Shown one piece after another: positions 44,003-53,394 of a stretch of DNA of 64,000 bases (position 1 is the stretch's first letter; every line of letters starts with the position of its first letter). The stretch lies in contig NZ_CP010975.1 in the NCBI RefSeq assembly GCF_000981765.1, forward strand, positions 1-64,000, given 5' to 3'. The translations under genes and the position numbers were made by a program. The notes under the pieces were generated by a model. It searched no databases. It saw only the letters and a program-made list of their open reading frames with translations, and was not told the DNA's origin. This DNA is from Kangiella geojedonensis (GTDB taxonomy: Bacteria > Pseudomonadota > Gammaproteobacteria > Enterobacterales > Kangiellaceae).

Positions 44003-44099
44003 GGCCAGCGTATCAAAGCTGGCCTGATCAATGTTAGAATAAGCGCAATCTGTAATAGACTCAGCCGCTAGAACTATCCACAGCAAGCTTCTGGCTGAG
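44003..44099 (+). other. Leader of kbl with two hairpins
   Basis: GGCCAGC (44003-44009) pairs with GCTGGCC (44018-44024), and CTCAGCC (44060-44066) pairs with GGCTGAG (44093-44099) with an additional AGAA/TTCT inside. There is no T-run after either, so they are not obvious terminators. They lie in the 164-base leader before kbl. No match to the glycine riboswitch was seen. Confidence 0.4.
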
Positions 44100-44128
44100 C
44101 AAGAATTGAGTAATGAATAAGGTGCCCC

Positions 44129-45325
44129 ATGAATAAAGATTTCTTAAGTCATCTTCAAACACAAATTGAAGAAGTAAAAAGTGAAGGCTTATATAAGAAA
44201 GAACGCGTCATCGATTCGCAGCAGGCTGCGGATATCCACGTCACATCTGGCGAAAGTGTGCTGAACTTTTGTGCCAACAATTACCTTGGCCTGGCTAACA
44301 GTCCTGAGTTAATCGAAGCGGGCAAAGCCGCGCTTGATAAACAAGGTTATGGTATGGCGTCAGTGCGCTTTATTTGTGGTACTCAAGATGTTCATAAAGA
44401 ATTAGAACGTCGTATCAGTGACTTCCTTGGGATGGAAGACACGATTCTTTATTCTTCCTGTTTTGATGCAAACACGGGCTTGTTCGAAACGATTTTATCG
44501 AAGGAAGATGCGATTATCTCAGACTCACTGAATCATGCTTCGATTATTGACGGCGTACGCTTGTGTAAAGCGATGCGTTATCGCTACAGCAATAATGATA
44601 TGGCGGATTTGGAAGAGAAACTCAAGCAGGCTGATGCAGATGGCGCGCGTTACAAATTAATTGTGACCGACGGTGTGTTTTCAATGGACGGCATTATTGC
44701 CGATTTAGAAAGCGTCTGTGACCTTGCGGATAAATACAATGCATTAGTGATGGTAGATGATTCACACGCAGTAGGTTTTATTGGTGACAAAGGTCGCGGT
44801 ACCCATGAGCATTGTGGCGTGATGGATCGTGTCGACATTATTACAGGTACTTTAGGTAAAGCACTAGGCGGTGCTTCAGGTGGTTATACTGCTGCACGCA
44901 AAGAAATTGTGGAATGGCTGCGCCAGCGCTCTCGTCCTTATCTATTCTCAAACACGCTAGCACCAGTCATTGCGTCGGCCAGTTTACGTGTGTTGGATAT
45001 GTTAGAGAGTGGCGACGAATTACGTCAAAAATTAAAGCGTAACAGTGAATACTTCCGTGAGAAGATGACTGTACTTGGCTTTGACCTAGTCCCAGGCGAG
45101 CACCCGATTATTCCGGTGATGTTGGGCGATGCGTCGTTAGCCAGTAACTTCGCTGACAAAATGCTGCAAGAAGGCATTTACGTTATCGGCTTCTCATTCC
45201 CTGTGGTACCAAAAGGGCAGGCGAGAATTAGAACGCAAATGTCAGCCGCACACGACATCGAACATATTGATCGCGCGATTGCTGCTTTTGAGAAAGTGGG
45301 TAAAGAATTGGGCGTGATTAGCTAA
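44129..45325 (+). CDS. kbl: 2-amino-3-ketobutyrate CoA ligase (glycine C-acetyltransferase)
   Basis: Kbl splits 2-amino-3-ketobutyrate with CoA into glycine and acetyl-CoA in threonine breakdown. The 398-residue PLP enzyme has [11 protein letters not shown], the Schiff-base Lys in [14 protein letters not shown] and [10 protein letters not shown], like the E. coli enzyme of 398 residues. It leads kbl-tdh-elaA-rhomboid-glpE; tdh follows after 19 bases. Confidence 0.96.
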   Translation: MNKDFLSHLQTQIEEVKSEGLYKKERVIDSQQAADIHVTSGESVLNFCANNYLGLANSPELIEAGKAALDKQGYGMASVRFICGTQDVHKELERRISDFLGMEDTILYSSCFDANTGLFETILSKEDAIISDSLNHASIIDGVRLCKAMRYRYSNNDMADLEEKLKQADADGARYKLIVTDGVFSMDGIIADLESVCDLADKYNALVMVDDSHAVGFIGDKGRGTHEHCGVMDRVDIITGTLGKALGGASGGYTAARKEIVEWLRQRSRPYLFSNTLAPVIASASLRVLDMLESGDELRQKLKRNSEYFREKMTVLGFDLVPGEHPIIPVMLGDASLASNFADKMLQEGIYVIGFSFPVVPKGQARIRTQMSAAHDIEHIDRAIAAFEKVGKELGVIS

Positions 45326-45344
45326 TTAAAGATACGAGATTATT

Positions 45345-46370
45345 ATGAAAACATTGAGTAAGGCTAAAGCGGAAAAAGGAATTTGGATGGTTGACCATCC
45401 TAAGCCAGAGCTTGGGCACAATGATGTGTTGATTAAAATTAAGAAGACCGCAATTTGTGGCACTGATATGCACATTTACCACTGGGATGAGTGGGCGCAG
45501 GAGACAATTCCTGTGCCGATGACAGTGGGCCATGAATATGTCGGTATCATTGAAGAAGTTGGTCAAGAAGTGAAAGGTTTTCAAGTTGGTGATCGCGTTT
45601 CAGGTGAAGGCCACATTACTTGCGGTTACTGCCGAAATTGCCGCGCAGGCCGTCGTCATTTATGTCGCAACACCGAAGGTGTTGGTGTTAATCGCCCCGG
45701 AGCTTTTGGTGAGTATTTAGTGATTCCCGCTGAGAATGCTTACAAGATCCCCGACGATATTTCAGATGATGTCGCGTCAATTTTAGATCCCTTTGGTAAT
45801 GCGGCGCATACCGCCTTGTCATTTGATCTGGTTGGTGAAGATGTTTTGATTACCGGCGCGGGTCCTATTGGAATTATGGCTGTCGCTATTGCTAAACATG
45901 TTGGTGCTCGTCACGTTGTCATTACAGACATGAACGATTATCGCTTGGATTTGGCTAAACAGATGGGAGCGACTCGTACCGTTAACGTCACTCAAGAAAA
46001 GCTTGAGGATGTGATGGATGAACTGGGCATGAAAGAAGGCTTCGACGTAGGTCTTGAAATGTCTGGTGCACCTCCGGCTTTTGCATCCATGTTAAACACC
46101 ATGAATCATGGCGGTAAAATTGCTATGCTCGGAATCCCTTCTAGCGATATGGCGATAGATTGGAACCAAGTGATATTCAAAGGTTTAGTCATTAAAGGCA
46201 TCTATGGTCGTGAGATGTATGAAACCTGGTATAAGATGATTGCAATGCTACAGTCGGGATTAGACTTGTCGCCCGTGATTACCCACCGTTTCGACATTGA
46301 CAAGTTTGAAGAAGGTTTCGAAACCATGGCAGGCGGGCAGTCAGGTAAAGTGGTTTTAAGCTGGGATTAG
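45345..46370 (+). CDS. tdh: L-threonine 3-dehydrogenase
   Basis: Tdh oxidises L-threonine to 2-amino-3-ketobutyrate with NAD+. The 341-residue medium-chain dehydrogenase has catalytic zinc ligands in [17 protein letters not shown] and GHEYVG, a structural zinc set [15 protein letters not shown], and the NAD-binding [18 protein letters not shown]. Its substrate is supplied to Kbl just upstream. Confidence 0.96.
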   Translation: MKTLSKAKAEKGIWMVDHPKPELGHNDVLIKIKKTAICGTDMHIYHWDEWAQETIPVPMTVGHEYVGIIEEVGQEVKGFQVGDRVSGEGHITCGYCRNCRAGRRHLCRNTEGVGVNRPGAFGEYLVIPAENAYKIPDDISDDVASILDPFGNAAHTALSFDLVGEDVLITGAGPIGIMAVAIAKHVGARHVVITDMNDYRLDLAKQMGATRTVNVTQEKLEDVMDELGMKEGFDVGLEMSGAPPAFASMLNTMNHGGKIAMLGIPSSDMAIDWNQVIFKGLVIKGIYGREMYETWYKMIAMLQSGLDLSPVITHRFDIDKFEEGFETMAGGQSGKVVLSWD

Positions 46371-46380
46371 TCGCGGGTTA

Positions 46381-46839
46381 ATGGAATCAATCGATGTCAC
46401 TATTAAAAGCTGGGCAGAGCTCGATACTCTCGAGTTATACCAGCTTTTGCAACTTCGCTCCGAGGTGTTTGTGGTGGAGCAGGAGTGTGCTTACCAAGAC
46501 TTGGATGCGCAAGATTTTGAGGCGATGCATCTAACAGCTAAGGCACCAAGCCATAAGGCGTTAATGGCTTATGCCCGAATCTATACGACGGTGATTAACA
46601 AAAAAGAGTATGCGGCTATCGGTCGGGTATGTACTGCTAAGACATATCGAGGACAGGGTATTTCGCGTCAGTTAATGGATCACGCCATTCAATACATCAT
46701 CCAAAATCTGGAGCTACCAATTACGGTTAGTGCGCAAGCTTATCTAAAAGAATTTTATCACTCGCTGGGCTTTGAAACGGTTTCGGAACCTTATCTCGAA
46801 GATGGCATCCCACATATTAGAATGGTTAGAGAGACGTAG
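46381..46839 (+). CDS. elaA: ElaA-family GNAT acetyltransferase
   Basis: A 152-residue GNAT protein of the ElaA type: LLQLRSEVFVVEQECAYQDLDAQD, then motif A AIGRVCTAKTYRGQGISRQLMDH and QAYLKEFYHSLGFE. The acetyl acceptor is unknown. It begins ten bases after tdh and appears to be in the same operon. Confidence 0.88.
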   Translation: MESIDVTIKSWAELDTLELYQLLQLRSEVFVVEQECAYQDLDAQDFEAMHLTAKAPSHKALMAYARIYTTVINKKEYAAIGRVCTAKTYRGQGISRQLMDHAIQYIIQNLELPITVSAQAYLKEFYHSLGFETVSEPYLEDGIPHIRMVRET

Positions 46840-46842
46840 CAT

Positions 46843-47457
46843 ATGTTGCAGGATTTTTTGGCAAGAGCGGGATGGATGACCAAATTGTTGGTCGCCATTA
46901 GTATCATTGTTAGCGTCGTAACGCTATCTGGGACTAATGGGGTAACAGGATACTTAGCCTTTGACTGGGAGTTAATTCTACAAGGGCAAGTACACCGCCT
47001 CGTCACACCAATATTATTACACTTTATGGTTGGCTCACTTCCTATCCATCTGATTTTCAACATGATGTGGTTGTGGGAGCTGGGTGGTGCCATTGAAAAA
47101 GAACGCAGTCCCTGGTACCTACTCGGCCTTGTCTTAATTATCGGCATTGCTTCGAATATGGGGCAGTATTTTGGCGAATACTTGGTGGAAGGTTATGTTG
47201 ATCCCCGTTATTTGTTTGGCGGAATGTCTGGTGTAGTGTTTGGCTTGCTGGGCTTCATCTTTATGCGGCGCAAGTTTGATCCTTTTTTCCGTGTACCATT
47301 ACACCCTGGCATTATGCAGTTTATGATGATCTGGTTAGTGCTAGGTTTTGTACTAAACTCGACAGGGATGATCGGTATTGCCAATGCAGCGCACCTTATT
47401 GGATTGGTGTCAGGTGGAGCGCTTGGCGTTATTACAGCTAAGATAAAAGCATTTTAA
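46843..47457 (+). CDS. Rhomboid-family intramembrane protease
   Basis: A 204-residue, six-helix membrane protein. The catalytic Ser is in GGMSGVVFGLLGF (GxSG) and the His in ANAAHLIGLVSGG; HLIFNMMWLWELG is the helix-2 motif. The N-terminal cytosolic domain of E. coli GlpG is missing. It is followed by glpE, so the order is glpG-like then glpE, the reverse of E. coli. Substrates unknown. Confidence 0.87.
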   Translation: MLQDFLARAGWMTKLLVAISIIVSVVTLSGTNGVTGYLAFDWELILQGQVHRLVTPILLHFMVGSLPIHLIFNMMWLWELGGAIEKERSPWYLLGLVLIIGIASNMGQYFGEYLVEGYVDPRYLFGGMSGVVFGLLGFIFMRRKFDPFFRVPLHPGIMQFMMIWLVLGFVLNSTGMIGIANAAHLIGLVSGGALGVITAKIKAF

Positions 47458-47476
47458 GGTTAAATAAAAGGCATTT

Positions 47477-47788
47477 ATGAGTTTTAAGCGTATTAGTATT
47501 GATGATGTTAACCGTATGAGTGAAGAGCAATCGATTCATGTGATCGATATTCGTGATCCCCAGTCCTTTGCTGCAGGTCACATGCCTAAGGCGGTCAATA
47601 TTAACAACCAAAATGCAAACGATTACATTGAAAACACAGACAAGAAAACGCCACTAATTGTGGTTTGTTATCATGGCCACAGTAGTCAGCCAGCGGCGCA
47701 ATATTTCGCTGCCCAAGGTTTTGAAGATGTCTACAGCATGGATGGCGGCTTTGAAGTATGGAAGCTAAACAACCCCGTTGAAGTTTAG
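47477..47788 (+). CDS. glpE: Thiosulfate sulfurtransferase GlpE
   Basis: A 103-residue single-domain rhodanese with the active-site loop CYHGHSSQPAAQ (E. coli GlpE is CYHGNSS...) and SMDGGFEVW. Length and sequence fit GlpE. It accepts sulfane sulfur from thiosulfate; the physiological acceptor is unclear. It ends the operon that begins with kbl. Confidence 0.9.
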   Translation: MSFKRISIDDVNRMSEEQSIHVIDIRDPQSFAAGHMPKAVNINNQNANDYIENTDKKTPLIVVCYHGHSSQPAAQYFAAQGFEDVYSMDGGFEVWKLNNPVEV

Positions 47789-47806
47789 TCGCCTCGTTAA
47801 AAAAGT

Positions 47807-48040
47807 TTAGGCTGAAAAAGAATCTAAAGCATCATCCGTCAATTCTGTATTGAGTATTTCACCTGCCCGAACCAAGTTTTCTTCATCAACCATTAGAGGC
47901 ACTTCGCCAATGGCTGAGCCGTAAGTGCTGTGGAAGCCATCATGTAAAAGAGTGGCTTCAATGCCATGGGCTTCTAATAAACCTTTAGCGATATGAGCTT
48001 GCATAGTATCTGTATAACTAGCAACAACAGCTAACGCCAT
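47807..48040 (-). CDS. DUF2007 small protein
   Basis: A 77-residue protein with the DUF2007 pattern ASYTDTMQAHIAKGLLEAHGI, HSTYGSAIGEVPLMVDEENL and ILNTE. Function unknown, sometimes named putative signal-transducing protein. It is monocistronic and convergent with glpE, and divergent from ubiC. Confidence 0.83.
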   Translation of the reverse strand: MALAVVASYTDTMQAHIAKGLLEAHGIEATLLHDGFHSTYGSAIGEVPLMVDEENLVRAGEILNTELTDDALDSFSA

Positions 48041-48200
48041 ATAAAACTCCTTCTTACTCTTACTATAATTTCATTAAGACATGGGCGCGGACTTTTTTCA
48101 AGCGAGCAAACCAGCTGAAAGGGCTAATTTATGAACTAGGGTTTAGACAATGAATCCAGTACAATAGTTGCAATTCTAGCCCTACGTGGAAATATAACGG

Positions 48201-48743
48201 ATGGATTTTAAGGCATGGCGTCGTGCCACCGATGACGTAATCCGTGAGCTACCGTATCAAGTAGCCGAATGGGTTGCTGAGTTTGGTTCACTGACCCAGA
48301 AACTCAGCCACTATGTTGATGAGGTGCGCTTAGACCTACTAAAAGAAGCCACAGAGCAGCCAACTCAAGCAGAATTACAGTTGTTGGAATTGAATCCAGC
48401 AACGCAAAGTCAGGTTAGAGAAGTTGTATTGCATGGTCCTGATAAGCCTTGGATTTACGCTCGGACGGTGGTTCCAGTATCCGAAAGTGAGTTGATCCTT
48501 GATTTGGGCACGACACCACTTGGCAGCATATTGTTTACCTCAAGTGAATTACGGCGCGTGTCATTAGAGGTTATGCAAATCGATCCAGAACACCGACTGT
48601 ATCAGCAGGCAAGAGAGTATATTGAGATAGAGAGTAACCCGTCGGACTTATGGGCGCGGCGTTCTCTGTGGGCCAATAGAGCAGCAGATAAAAAACTACT
48701 ACTGTTAGAAGTATTCTTACCGGATTCACCACTTTATAAATAG
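48201..48743 (+). CDS. ubiC: Chorismate pyruvate-lyase UbiC
   Basis: UbiC makes 4-hydroxybenzoate and pyruvate from chorismate, the first step of ubiquinone ring synthesis. The 180-residue protein has WIYARTVVP, LGTTPLGSILF and the C-terminal WARRSLWANRAADKKLLLLEVFLPDSPLY of the family. It is seven bases before ubiA. Confidence 0.93.
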   Translation: MDFKAWRRATDDVIRELPYQVAEWVAEFGSLTQKLSHYVDEVRLDLLKEATEQPTQAELQLLELNPATQSQVREVVLHGPDKPWIYARTVVPVSESELILDLGTTPLGSILFTSSELRRVSLEVMQIDPEHRLYQQAREYIEIESNPSDLWARRSLWANRAADKKLLLLEVFLPDSPLYK

Positions 48744-48750
48744 ATAACTC

Positions 48751-49626
48751 ATGAAACTGATTCTAAAAAAAGAACACTGGCCATATTACGCACAATTGAT
48801 GCGCCTTAACCGCCCCATTGGAACCTATTTATTGCTTTGGCCGACCTTGTGGGCATTATGGATTGCGGCAGAAGGCATCCCAAACTGGTGGGTTTTGGTG
48901 GTGTTTTGTCTTGGCGTATTTTTAATGCGATCGGCAGGTTGTGTTATTAATGATTATGCTGATAGAGACTTTGATGCTCATGTTGAGCGCACCAAACAAC
49001 GTCCCCTTGCGCAAAATAGAATTACCTCAAATGAAGCGCTGACTGTGTTTTTAGTGTTAGTGTTGGTAGCTTTAGGACTGGTGTTAACGCTCAATTGGTT
49101 AACCATTGGCTTAAGCGTCGTCGCTTTAATGTTGGCGGCGATGTACCCTTTTATGAAACGTTATACCTATTACCCGCAAGCGGTACTAGGAGCGGCATTT
49201 TCTTGGGGAATACCGATGGCATTTGCAGCAATAACAGGTGAGGTGCCAAATTTGGTATGGCTCATTTATATTTCGACCTTACTGTGGGTGCTGGCATACG
49301 ATACGCTTTATGGCATGGTCGATAGAGACGATGACTTAAAGCTGGGTTTAAAATCAACGGCGATACTGTTTGGTGATATGGATCTTATGCTGGTTGGCAT
49401 GATTCAGGGCATGTTTTTATTGGGTATGCTCTTAGTCGGTCAACAACTAGAACTGTCTTGGTACTATTTTTTAGGATGGGGAATTGCAACGGGCTTGATT
49501 GTGAGGCAGATGTGGCGTTGTCGCAAGCGTCATCCTAAAGAATGCTTCAACGCCTTTCTTAATAATAACTACGTGGGTCTAGTCCTGTTCCTCGGACTGG
49601 TGTTCCACTACTGGTTGGGCGGTTAA
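48751..49626 (+). CDS. ubiA: 4-hydroxybenzoate octaprenyltransferase UbiA
   Basis: UbiA attaches the polyprenyl chain to 4-hydroxybenzoate in the membrane. The 291-residue protein has about eight helices and both Asp-rich motifs NDYADRDFDAHVERTKQRPL and DTLYGMVDRDDDL. Its last 48 bases overlap the end of convergent plsB on the other strand, so the final 15 codons of each are read in opposite directions. Confidence 0.95.
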   Translation: MKLILKKEHWPYYAQLMRLNRPIGTYLLLWPTLWALWIAAEGIPNWWVLVVFCLGVFLMRSAGCVINDYADRDFDAHVERTKQRPLAQNRITSNEALTVFLVLVLVALGLVLTLNWLTIGLSVVALMLAAMYPFMKRYTYYPQAVLGAAFSWGIPMAFAAITGEVPNLVWLIYISTLLWVLAYDTLYGMVDRDDDLKLGLKSTAILFGDMDLMLVGMIQGMFLLGMLLVGQQLELSWYYFLGWGIATGLIVRQMWRCRKRHPKECFNAFLNNNYVGLVLFLGLVFHYWLGG

Positions 49627-52107
49627 CTGCTTGGTTTGCTGCAAGCTACGAGAGGCTTGCTGCAGGCCTTGCTGTACGGGAACGCTGAGCAAACTCATCA
49701 CCGTATTATAAAGTAAACGGCATGCTTCCGTAGGCCGCATACCAGCACCTTCAGTATGGTCCACCCAGTCCTCGTCTTTTAGTACTTTCACTAGATTTCT
49801 GAATAAATTCTTATCGAAAAACTCAGGAGCATTGATGCCATGAAGGGCTGCAATACGCTGTGCGAGTTTCTGGCTCTCTTGCTCCAGTTCTGCGCGACGA
49901 AGTGTATCGCCATCTTGCAAACTGTGAAGCAAGGTTAAGCTGATGGCGTAGCGTTGTAGCGCGGGCTGGACCGCTTGCGCTAACGTCATTAAACGTGACC
50001 AATTAGGATCCTCATCCGCAGGCGAGGTTAATGTGTCATTCGATTCGTTGAGCAAGCCAAGCGTTACCAAACTGTCAATAACGGTGTTGATTTGTTGATC
50101 CAGTTCATCATAGCTCCAACGAATATAGAGCTCTTGATAAAGAAATGGATAAACTAATTTCACCAGATCAGAAACTTGTGTGCGACTGACATCATCATGA
50201 CGCTGGAAAATGGCTGCAATCAAAGACGGCAGGGCATAAATATGCAAAATGTTATTGCTGTAATAAGTCGATAAAATTGCTTCATCACCCTCAATAAACA
50301 CAACGTCGCCAGCAGGATCGGATAGTTCTTGAACCATGCCAAGTTTTATCGCCGTATTGAGTAGTTCAAGCCCGCTATGTTGAGGCAGGTTGGTGTAAGA
50401 ACTGTAAGGAGCCGATTTAGCTAGAGTTATTAACATATCAAGGTGTGAGATCAACTCCTGTTTATCCATCGCCTGGCGTGGAGTGGCCAACAAACTTAGG
50501 CTGACTAAACAAACGCTATTAACGCTGGCTGAAGCATTGATTCGACGATTAATTTCATCGCCTAAAGCCGTGACTGTATTGGAAAGCCAGTCAGGACGAT
50601 CCTCTTGATTAACGGAAGACTGTTGCCAATCAATATTGCGTTGCTCAAGGAAATCTTGAAGTTTTAATGGTTCTCCAAAGTTTAGATACACTTTGCCATA
50701 AAAACGTTTTAGGGCTTTGCGGACGCCGAGCAATTGTCCGAAAGACTCTTTTTGTTTGCTTTTGCCGCGCAGTTCGCCGACATAACTTTTACCTTCGAAC
50801 ATACGTTCGTAACCGATATACACGGGAACGAAAAGAATTGGCTTTTTAAGGCCACGCAACAAACTTTGTATGGTCATCGCGAGCATACCCGTTTTCGGGG
50901 TAAGAAGACGCCCCGTGCGACTACGACCACCTTCTTGGAAATATTCTACTGGCGTGCCTTTATTAAATAAGCGGTACAAGTATTCATTGAATACCGCAGC
51001 ATAAAGACGGTTACCACGGAAACTACGACGAAGGAAGAATGCACCACCGCGTCGAAGTATTGAGCCTACTGGCCAGAAGTTAAGATTAATACCAGCGGCA
51101 ATGTGAGGAGGCGCTAGACCTTCATGGTATAGCTGATACGACAGTAATAAATAATCGGCATGGCTACGATGGCAAGGGACATAAATGATTTCATGATCTT
51201 TGGCCATCTGACGCACTTGCTTTAAATTATTCACTTCGATACCAGCATAAATTTTATACCAGACTCTGGTCAGTATGCTGGAGAGAAAGCGGATCATTCG
51301 AGGACTGAAATTAGCAGCAATTTCTTTAACATATTTGCCAGCTTCTTTATTTAAATCCTGCTCGCTGCGTTTCCCTTTCCCGATTTCTTTTTGGATAACC
51401 TGTTGAACAGAGTCAGAAGCAACAATGCCGTCGATAAGTTCTCGACGATTTTCGGTGCGAGGTCCAACAGTTGCGACCCAGGCTCGGTTAAAGTGGACAC
51501 GCAGAATTCGACTAAGTTTATGAGCATTGCGCTTCGGCTCTACATCAAGATCAAGCTCTGGTGATGTCAGTGCGATTGGTTGGCCATATTGCAACAAACA
51601 TTGGCGACCAGAAAAAAGAATAATTAAAAACTTACCAAAACGTCCAGACTCTTCTATGCTGGAAATAAAGTAGCGGAAAAAAGAGCGCTCTTTACCGGGG
51701 TTTCTTCCCCAGTAAACCGATACTGGAACCAGTTTGTAATTGATGTCTGGGTTGCCCTTTTGCGCTTTTAAGAGTTTAACGAGGCTTTGTTTATGGTCGT
51801 CATTGACCTTTTTACGACGAAAAATACTGGGACGTTTATTTAAAAATAGACAACTGCCTTTAGCAGGAATATTCAGGTTGTGATCGGTTGCTTTTCCGAC
51901 AGGAAGCCCAAGCTGTTCACCTTGTCTTCGAAGCAACTCAATGGAAGTCATGGATTGAGTGCGCAAGACATAGATAAGGTGGTCCTGTTCGGAAAGGTGA
52001 AATTCGGATACAGGATCAGAAGGAGCACGTTTTTCGCGTACCAATAACTTTAGCGGTAAGCGAAGAACTGCTAATGAAAAGCTTTTAAGGCTTGAAGACA
52101 GAGACAT
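49579..52107 (-). CDS. plsB: Glycerol-3-phosphate 1-O-acyltransferase PlsB
   Basis: PlsB transfers an acyl chain to sn-1 of glycerol 3-phosphate, the first step of phospholipid synthesis, at the inner membrane. The 842-residue protein has the HX4D motif VPCHRSHADYLLL and the GGAFFLRRSFRGN, EGGRSRTGRLL and LFVPVYIGYE blocks. ubiC-ubiA-plsB (convergent) is the E. coli order. It is preceded on the same strand by exosortase-associated genes, with only 16 bases to the decarboxylase. Confidence 0.95.
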   Translation of the reverse strand: MSLSSSLKSFSLAVLRLPLKLLVREKRAPSDPVSEFHLSEQDHLIYVLRTQSMTSIELLRRQGEQLGLPVGKATDHNLNIPAKGSCLFLNKRPSIFRRKKVNDDHKQSLVKLLKAQKGNPDINYKLVPVSVYWGRNPGKERSFFRYFISSIEESGRFGKFLIILFSGRQCLLQYGQPIALTSPELDLDVEPKRNAHKLSRILRVHFNRAWVATVGPRTENRRELIDGIVASDSVQQVIQKEIGKGKRSEQDLNKEAGKYVKEIAANFSPRMIRFLSSILTRVWYKIYAGIEVNNLKQVRQMAKDHEIIYVPCHRSHADYLLLSYQLYHEGLAPPHIAAGINLNFWPVGSILRRGGAFFLRRSFRGNRLYAAVFNEYLYRLFNKGTPVEYFQEGGRSRTGRLLTPKTGMLAMTIQSLLRGLKKPILFVPVYIGYERMFEGKSYVGELRGKSKQKESFGQLLGVRKALKRFYGKVYLNFGEPLKLQDFLEQRNIDWQQSSVNQEDRPDWLSNTVTALGDEINRRINASASVNSVCLVSLSLLATPRQAMDKQELISHLDMLITLAKSAPYSSYTNLPQHSGLELLNTAIKLGMVQELSDPAGDVVFIEGDEAILSTYYSNNILHIYALPSLIAAIFQRHDDVSRTQVSDLVKLVYPFLYQELYIRWSYDELDQQINTVIDSLVTLGLLNESNDTLTSPADEDPNWSRLMTLAQAVQPALQRYAISLTLLHSLQDGDTLRRAELEQESQKLAQRIAALHGINAPEFFDKNLFRNLVKVLKDEDWVDHTEGAGMRPTEACRLLYNTVMSLLSVPVQQGLQQASRSLQQTKQLTAQPVVEHQSEEQD

Positions 52108-52123
52108 AAGTTAACGTAACCTA

Positions 52124-53350
52124 TTAAAGTAATAATTGTATAGGGTGAGGGTGACTTAGAAAGTCACGAGGGCTAGCGCTGAAGCCGTATGCACCAGATT
52201 GGTAAACTCCAACCAGGTCGCCAATAGTCGCTTTAGGTAGCTCTATGTTGCTGCCCAGAATATCAAGCGGCGTACAAAGTGGCCCAACAACGTCGACAAC
52301 CTCAACTTCAGTTGCATCCATCTTGTTGACCACCGCTAAGGGGTAATTCTTTCGAATCACTTGTCCAAAGTTGCCCGAGGCGGCAAGGTGGTGATGGAGG
52401 CCGCCATTGGTAACCAAGAAGCGTTTACCGCGTGATAGTTTGACATCAGTAATTTCACAAAGATATATACCGGCATTGCCGACGAGATAGCGCCCGAGTT
52501 CCAAAATAAACTCACAGTCACCAAACTTGCTTATATAGTTTTGGCGCAACGATTTAAGGTTGTCCGCTATCGGTTCCAGCTCCAGTTCAGTATCACCCGG
52601 GAAGTAGGGAATACCAAAGCCCCCACCAATATTAAGGTGTTGGATATCAATCTTGTATTGCTCAATCAGGCGCTCGACCAAGTCGAAAATATTGTTATGA
52701 GCACTGATAATGGATTCTGGACGAAGGTTTTGTGAGCCCGTAAAGATATGAAGGCCTTTTAATTGAAGGCGCGTGTCACGCAGTAAATCGAAGGTATCAC
52801 TTAATTGTTCAACATCAATCCCAAACTGTTGCGAGCCACCACCCATCTTCATACCTGAAGACTTGAGCTCAAAGTCTGGGTTCAATCTTAAGGCAATATT
52901 GGCATCGGTATCTAGCTCCTCTGTGAGCTTGATGATACGTTTTATTTCAGTCTGAGATTCGACATTGATCGTAATGCCGCTGGCTAACGCCATGGTTAAC
53001 TCTTTGACCGATTTTCCGGGCCCAGCAAAGCTCAGGTTATCGGCTCCGGTTGAGCTGGCTAACGCCAACGCGAGCTCTTGACCCGAAGCGACATCCAGCC
53101 CGTCAACTAAAGTGGAGACATGACTGACCAACGAGGGTAGCGGGTTTGCTTTAATGGCGTAATGCAGACTGATATCTGGGAAATGATGACGTAAACGCTC
53201 CACATTAGCGTTAATAACGGCTTTATCATAGACGTAACAAGGTGTCTGACCGGCAATTTGCACCACCTGACTTACTGTTTTACCTGCAATCAATAACTCG
53301 CCATCGCGTTGCGAAAACTGAGTCATGGGCGCATGTTTCTTTGTTGTCAT
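52124..53350 (-). CDS. PLP-dependent decarboxylase, exosortase A system-associated
   Basis: A 408-residue alanine-racemase-fold type III enzyme related to diaminopimelate/ornithine decarboxylases: Schiff-base Lys in HYAIKANPLPSLV, GLDVASGQEL, GGGFGIPYFPG and C-terminal VGPLCTPLDILG and SGAYGFSASPRDF. It matches the subfamily found with exosortase A and AMP-ligase genes in exopolysaccharide loci (TIGR03099-like). Its substrate is unproven. It follows the ligase by 44 bases. Confidence 0.88.
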   Translation of the reverse strand: MTTKKHAPMTQFSQRDGELLIAGKTVSQVVQIAGQTPCYVYDKAVINANVERLRHHFPDISLHYAIKANPLPSLVSHVSTLVDGLDVASGQELALALASSTGADNLSFAGPGKSVKELTMALASGITINVESQTEIKRIIKLTEELDTDANIALRLNPDFELKSSGMKMGGGSQQFGIDVEQLSDTFDLLRDTRLQLKGLHIFTGSQNLRPESIISAHNNIFDLVERLIEQYKIDIQHLNIGGGFGIPYFPGDTELELEPIADNLKSLRQNYISKFGDCEFILELGRYLVGNAGIYLCEITDVKLSRGKRFLVTNGGLHHHLAASGNFGQVIRKNYPLAVVNKMDATEVEVVDVVGPLCTPLDILGSNIELPKATIGDLVGVYQSGAYGFSASPRDFLSHPHPIQLLL

Positions 53351-53394
53351 GAGTTAACCTTATTTGTACTTTCAGAGCGATGTCTGCAATAGGC

